Assembly: GCF_963663625.1 (NCBI RefSeq)
Contig: NZ_OY760438.1
Location: forward strand, 558,001 to 622,000
Reading direction: 5' to 3'
Length of the DNA: 64,000 nucleotides
Source: an uncultured Ilyobacter sp.
GTDB taxonomy: Bacteria > Fusobacteriota > Fusobacteriia > Fusobacteriales > Fusobacteriaceae
Under the pieces are notes generated by a model, which saw only the letters and a list, made by a program, of their open reading frames with translations, was not told the DNA's origin and ran no database searches. Position numbers and translations under genes: made by a program. Below are positions 60,256 to 64,000 of the stretch, piece by piece (positions within the stretch are counted from its first letter, which is position 1; every line of letters begins with the position of its first letter).

Positions 60256-60705
60256 TTAGAGGTCTGGAGAAAACATCCATTTTATATGCCATCTGTCATC
60301 TGATCTTTCTAAACACACTACTCCTCCAGTTTTTATCTTTAACAAAGCTCCGTTCTCATCTCCGGTGAGAATGAAAGAAGCAAGTCTCTCCATAAATGGC
60401 AGGTGCCCCACGTACATTATGTTATCCTCACTTTCAAATTTTTTCCAAAAATCTTTTATATCGTCATTGGGGTCTAAGCCTTTTGATTTTGATATTTTAC
60501 CATCACAGATTTTTTTAGAAAATATTTCTGCAGACTCTTCAGCTCTTTTCTTGCCGCTATGTATCACTTTATCTACTTTTAAGCCCATAGTTTCCAGTAA
60601 AAGTGACATCTTTTCCACCTCAGATATTCCTTCTAAAGAAAGAGGCCTTTTGAGGTTTTTTTCTGCCGAGACTGCGTCTCCATGTCTTGCTAAATATATG
60701 GCCAT
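60256..60705 (-). CDS. sixA: SixA-type phosphohistidine phosphatase
   Basis: A 149-residue histidine phosphatase. The catalytic His is in MAIYLARHGDAVS, and the second His in NIMYVGHLPFMERL. RPLSLEGISEVEKM fits SixA, which removes phosphate from histidine in phosphorelay or PTS proteins. GGAGAAG lies before the ATG. Upstream of the Mth938-like gene. Confidence 0.83.
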   Translation of the reverse strand: MAIYLARHGDAVSAEKNLKRPLSLEGISEVEKMSLLLETMGLKVDKVIHSGKKRAEESAEIFSKKICDGKISKSKGLDPNDDIKDFWKKFESEDNIMYVGHLPFMERLASFILTGDENGALLKIKTGGVVCLERSDDRWHIKWMFSPDL

Positions 60706-60744
60706 TGTCTTCTCCTTTCATTATATTTTTTATTCTGACTCGCT

Positions 60745-61176
60745 TTAGATATTTTTAAATATTTTTCTGAAGAATGTCAGCATAGCAATTGACGTCAATC
60801 CTCCAGCGCTGTCTATCATTACATCCAAGAATTCAGAACTTCTGCCTGGAATAAAAGCCTGGTGAAGTTCGTCTGAGCAGGCGTAGAGGAAAATAATAAT
60901 AAAAACCATAAACTTGTTGCGTTGACTTTGGGAATTGTCATCAAAGGAGAGCTGGAGTGAGCATCCTAAGAGAAAATATAATGTGAAATGAGCAAACTTT
61001 CTAATTATATGTGAAAGTGATTCTTCTAGAAAGTCTGAAAAAATTTTTTGTACGAGTTCTAGTATCAGGCCGGAACGTCTAGAGGATATGCCTGCATTTT
61101 CGCTAGAAAGCTTAAAAATAAGAACCATAATTAAAATAGATATGAACACAAAAAAATATTTTTTCAAGGCTATCAC
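60745..61176 (-). CDS. VanZ-like family membrane protein
   Basis: A 143-residue membrane protein with four hydrophobic segments. The VanZ-like signature is IRKFAHFTLYFLLGC followed by CSDELHQAFIPGRSSEFLDVMIDSAGG. The role of most members is unknown. There is no glycopeptide resistance gene near it, so it should not be read as teicoplanin resistance. AGGAAGGAG-like sequence lies near its start on the minus strand. Confidence 0.8.
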   Translation of the reverse strand: MIALKKYFFVFISILIMVLIFKLSSENAGISSRRSGLILELVQKIFSDFLEESLSHIIRKFAHFTLYFLLGCSLQLSFDDNSQSQRNKFMVFIIIFLYACSDELHQAFIPGRSSEFLDVMIDSAGGLTSIAMLTFFRKIFKNI

Positions 61177-61453
61177 CTGCAGGAAGGAGAATTTTTTGAT
61201 GTTTAATTTATCCTAATAAGTAACTACATCTTTTTTTAGAAAAACCCTTTAAATATTTTTTTATAATTTTAATGCTCATCACCATATATTCAGCTTAAAT
61301 TTATCTTCAGTATTTAAAAAATCAGATTTCTTTTAAATTCTTGTCTAGAGGTCTAAAAAAAAATTAAATTTACAGATTTACTACAGTATGTAAATATCCT
61401 TTATACCCAGAAATGATATAAATTAGATAAAATAAAATAAGGGGGTAACTTGT

Positions 61454-62242
61454 ATGAAAATTTTGTCTTTTGATCTTGATGGTACTCTTTTGACAGATGA
61501 TAAAAAAATATCCGAAAGAACCTTAAAGGCGCTTTTGCGATGTAAGGAAGACGGGAAAGTAATTGCTTTCAACAGCGGACGTCCTACTCAGTTTATATAT
61601 AGTGTTCTGCCAAAGGCTTTTCATGAGGACATTGTGATCTCTTCAAACGGGGCTTTGGTATATAAAAACAAAAAACTTATCCACGAAAATCCAATAGACA
61701 AGAGTACAGTATGGGATATAATACAGATGGTGGAAACTGTTTTTAAAGATATATTTTTTGTAGTAGAGCAAGATGATAGAAGCCTTACAAAATGTCAAGA
61801 TAGAGAGTATAATGAGCAGATGTTCTGTCAATATCATGATTTCACTGAGGAGAGTATAACAGATTCTCCAAAAATACTTTTGAAGACTGGTGATTTAGAC
61901 TACTTTGATCTAAATATTTTAAATATGCTTATTCCTGAATCATGTAGATTGATATTTACAGACAACATGGAATTTGCTCAGGTTGTACACGCAGATACCG
62001 ATAAGCTTTACGGAGTAAAAAAAATATTAGAAATAGAAAAAATAGATCTTGAAGAATTGGTAGCTTTCGGAGATGACCTCAATGACTTGGAGATACTGAG
62101 TTGGGCAGGATATAGCGTAGCTATGGGAAATGCTGTGGAAGAGATAAAAAATGTATCAAAATATATTGCAGACACAAATGAAAGAGATGGAGTAGCAAAA
62201 TTTATAGAGGAATATGTACTCAAAAAGATAGAAGCGGCCTAA
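61454..62242 (+). CDS. Cof-type HAD phosphatase
   Basis: A 262-residue HAD-superfamily enzyme. Motif I is ILSFDLDGTLLTDDKKIS (nucleophile Asp in DLDGT). Motif IV is VAFGDDLNDLEIL. The Cof cap lies between. It dephosphorylates sugar phosphates or other small metabolites. AGGGGG and a seven-base gap precede the ATG. It stands alone. Confidence 0.87.
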   Translation: MKILSFDLDGTLLTDDKKISERTLKALLRCKEDGKVIAFNSGRPTQFIYSVLPKAFHEDIVISSNGALVYKNKKLIHENPIDKSTVWDIIQMVETVFKDIFFVVEQDDRSLTKCQDREYNEQMFCQYHDFTEESITDSPKILLKTGDLDYFDLNILNMLIPESCRLIFTDNMEFAQVVHADTDKLYGVKKILEIEKIDLEELVAFGDDLNDLEILSWAGYSVAMGNAVEEIKNVSKYIADTNERDGVAKFIEEYVLKKIEAA

Positions 62243-62272
62243 GTCTTCTATCTCTGAATTTTGTGGGTAAAA

Positions 62273-62662
62273 TTATTTTGCCCAACCATGGTAATACCAT
62301 CTGCCTTTTGTTTTTATGAACTGGCTTCTCTCATGGTGAACTTGATTTTTTTCTTCAACAGTATAATATACTTTAAATTCTACAATACCTTTTTTGTCCC
62401 TAACCTTTCCTGACTTTATATTAACTATCTCAAGTCCTTGCCATTTAGATGATTCTGACCAGGCGAGCACTGTATCTCTACTAATGTCTGATACAGTTTC
62501 CGGGTCGTGGGTTTCTAGGATATAATCGATATCGCCAATGGTGTAAGCCGTATATCTAGATCTCATTAGGAGCTCAGCCGTAGGCGGCAGGAGAGTTCCT
62601 TTTATATATTTTTTGCAGCATTCTTCATATTTTTTACCGCTTTTACAGGGACACACTGTCAT
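62273..62662 (-). CDS. YchJ-like SEC-C motif protein
   Basis: A 129-residue protein with an N-terminal zinc-binding SEC-C motif (CPCKSGKKYEECCKKYI). The rest is a small NTF2-like fold: LMRSRYTAYTIGDIDYILET, SSKWQGLEIVNI, and a tail with FIKTKGRWYYHGW. This is the YchJ (UPF0225) plan. Its role is unknown. Confidence 0.82.
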   Translation of the reverse strand: MTVCPCKSGKKYEECCKKYIKGTLLPPTAELLMRSRYTAYTIGDIDYILETHDPETVSDISRDTVLAWSESSKWQGLEIVNIKSGKVRDKKGIVEFKVYYTVEEKNQVHHERSQFIKTKGRWYYHGWAK

Positions 62663-62807
62663 ATTTAGAATCCTTTCTTTGATTTCTTTTATTTTATTAT
62701 ATCACGGAAATTAATTCAATATTATAAAACTTTTCTTAATTACCTTTATTTCAATCTTTGCAGGTGTTATAATTAAGTATATATCACTTTGAAATGAGGT
62801 TATATTT

Positions 62808-63443
62808 ATGAAGATTGTAAATAAATTTTCAAGAGAAGAGGAGATCGTAAATGCAATATCTCATGGTCTAGGGATACCTCTTTCCATAACAGCTTTAGTA
62901 TTTCTATCTTTGAAGGGAGTGAGTGCTGACACTGGCCTCAGTGCAGCTGGATTTATAATCTTTGGTATTTCACTCTTTATTATGTACACAATGTCTACCT
63001 TGTACCACTCTTTGAAGCCAGGTAAGGCAAAAAGAGTTTTTGAGCGTCTCGATCACTGTTCTATATATATTTTGATAGCTGGAACTTATACTCCATTTTG
63101 TTTTACTCTCTTAAAGGGGAAGGAGGGGTGGATTCTTTTTGGAATTCAGTGGGGACTGGCTCTTGTAGGGATTGTATTCAAATCCATTTGGATAGACCGA
63201 TGGGTAGCTATGGCTACTGTTGTGTATGCTGTTATGGGGTGGTCTATAATATTTGTAATTAAGGTACTTCTTGCCTCTATAGCTCACGCAGGCTTTATAC
63301 TTCTCCTTACAGGGGGAATTCTCTATACCTTAGGCATAATATTTTTTGCTCTCCCATTATTTAAATATCACCATGGTGTATGGCATTTCTTTGTACTAGG
63401 AGGGAGTATAACACATTTTTTCTGTATATATTTTTATCTGTGA
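62808..63443 (+). CDS. Hemolysin III family membrane protein
   Basis: A 211-residue protein with seven membrane helices. The family motifs are EEIVNAISHGLGIPLS at the N-terminus, STLYHSL, FERLDHCSIYILIAGTYTPF and GVWHFFVLGGSITHFF, whose histidines are thought to bind zinc (adiponectin-receptor superfamily). The name is historical and does not prove cytolytic activity. ATGAGGT precedes the start. Confidence 0.88.
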   Translation: MKIVNKFSREEEIVNAISHGLGIPLSITALVFLSLKGVSADTGLSAAGFIIFGISLFIMYTMSTLYHSLKPGKAKRVFERLDHCSIYILIAGTYTPFCFTLLKGKEGWILFGIQWGLALVGIVFKSIWIDRWVAMATVVYAVMGWSIIFVIKVLLASIAHAGFILLLTGGILYTLGIIFFALPLFKYHHGVWHFFVLGGSITHFFCIYFYL

Positions 63444-63494
63444 TGAGGTTATTATTCCGTGATTTATTTTCAAGTGTATTTAATAAAATAAAAA

Positions 63495-63513
63495 AGAGCC
63501 GTTTTACGGCTCT
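63495..63513 (-). terminator. Terminator of the HPF gene
   Basis: AGAGCC and GGCTCT (on the minus strand, around GTAAAAC) form a hairpin followed by TTTTTTATT. It overlaps the stop codon by two bases. Confidence 0.8.
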
Positions 63514-63820
63514 ATGTTAAAGGTACTCTTTTAGAATCTATTATTTTGTGCTTTTCATTTACCAGGATATCTTTCAGTTTACTTTTAGACTCGCTGATAG
63601 CATTATAAAGGTCTTTGTCTTTAGTTTTGACTATGTAGCTGTGGTTTTTTACCTTCGCAATAGCTTCAGCTTCAAACTCATTATGCATATGCCCAGAAAG
63701 AACCACTTCGACCTCATCTATGTGGTCAAAATATTTTTCCAGTTTCTGAACCTTTTCCTCAGTAAAATTTTTGATAGCATCTGTTACTTCCAGGTGTCTT
63801 CCTCTTATGTTAATCTTCAT
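63512..63820 (-). CDS. hpf: Ribosome hibernation promoting factor, short form
   Basis: A 102-residue HPF/RaiA-type protein: INIRGRHLEVTDAIKNFTEEKVQKLEKYF, then EAIAKVKNHSYIVKTKDKDLYNAISE. It binds the decoding centre of idle ribosomes. It lacks the C-terminal dimerisation domain of long HPF. GGGAAGTG lies about eight bases before the ATG. Downstream of it (leftward) is the terminator above. Confidence 0.88.
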   Translation of the reverse strand: MKINIRGRHLEVTDAIKNFTEEKVQKLEKYFDHIDEVEVVLSGHMHNEFEAEAIAKVKNHSYIVKTKDKDLYNAISESKSKLKDILVNEKHKIIDSKRVPLT

Positions 63821-64000
63821 AAAATCACTTCCCTTCTGTAGTAAAAAATTTCTTGTATTAATATTTTACCCCCTAAAATCTAAAAAAGCAATAACTATGA
63901 GGGGAAATAGACCCACAAGGAGACATTGCAGAGAAGGTGTTAATTTGATTTTCCTCTGATGCTTCCTACCAATTGCAGTTTTTTCGTGATTGGTATAGCT
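63821..64000. other. Window end, no gene seen
   Basis: About 180 bases upstream of the HPF gene. The sequence is AT-rich and should hold its promoter, but no convincing -35/-10 pair was identified. Confidence 0.3.

Noticed and set aside
60745..61176. Glycopeptide resistance gene (vanZ)
   Set aside because: Only the broad VanZ-like membrane family is supported, and no van cluster is present.
1..64000. tRNA or rRNA genes, prophage or plasmid origin
   Set aside because: No cloverleaf, rRNA core sequence, integrase, terminase or replication initiator was recognised by reading both strands; a tRNAscan-SE or Infernal run could still find a missed tRNA.

Overview
The window is AT-rich, gene-dense bacterial DNA. 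It looks like Fusobacteriota, perhaps an Ilyobacter/Propionigenium-like anaerobe. This is inferred from the codon and base composition, the strong purine-rich ribosome binding sites, the 2-hydroxyacyl-CoA dehydratase-type proteins, and the mix of a Gram-negative-style lipoprotein and periplasmic enzymes with Firmicute-like his and PTS genes. No rRNA or tRNA gene was seen, so the assignment is not proven.

Layout. (1) 1-5.1 kb: a sucrose PTS operon. It has the C-terminal part of a LacI-family repressor, a palindromic operator, EIIA, EIIBC (scrA), sucrose-6-phosphate hydrolase (scrB) and fructokinase (scrK), ending in a terminator. (2) 5.2-9.5 kb, minus strand: a queuosine-precursor operon (queD, queE, folE, queC). 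Its first two genes are an HgdB-like double-cubane/dehydratase protein and its HgdC-like ATPase activator. The operon is preceded by a well-formed promoter, a preQ1-I riboswitch candidate and an intrinsic terminator. (3) 9.55-9.7 kb: a decayed alpha-galactosidase (GH36) fragment. (4) 9.9-26.4 kb: a complete type III-A CRISPR-Cas island. It carries a CARF-HEPN nuclease (Csx1/TM1812 family), csm1(cas10)-csm2-csm3-csm4-csm5, two different Cas6 proteins, a CRISPR array of 39 repeats split by an intact IS3-family element, then csx20, cas1, two cas2 genes and a large CARF protein with a possible C-terminal winged helix. The cas10 and csx20-cas1-cas2 units share an upstream element with two TTGTAAAA boxes exactly 20 bp apart. 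(5) 26.7-31.5 kb: a DUF697 membrane protein with a small partner, a DUF4412 exported protein, a GlpA-like flavoprotein and small proteins. (6) 31.5-39.7 kb, minus strand: a stand-alone cNMP-binding protein, then a complete nine-gene his operon (hisZ-G-D-C-B-H-A-F-IE). Its leader encodes a 15-residue peptide with five consecutive histidines, followed by mutually exclusive hairpins and a terminator, as in classical his attenuation. (7) 39.9-64 kb: housekeeping genes, including a membrane metallophosphoesterase, MprF, dienelactone hydrolase, TrkA-TrkH, L,D-transpeptidase, a uracil-DNA glycosylase relative, an amidase, nadA-nadB-nadC, CstA, CorA, SixA, VanZ-like, Cof-type HAD, hemolysin III and HPF.

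How the parts work together. Cas10 has both an HD motif and an intact GGDD cyclase motif, so it should make cyclic oligoadenylate. The CARF-HEPN protein, the CARF/wHTH protein and Csx20 (a family linked to degrading that messenger) would form the signalling output and its off-switch. Several spacers, read in reverse complement, look like ribosome binding site plus start codon, as expected if the crRNAs are antisense to phage mRNA. The most novel-looking observations are the dehydratase-type pair under preQ1 control, the large CARF protein, the shared cas regulatory element, and an aberrant repeat flanked by a duplicated spacer.
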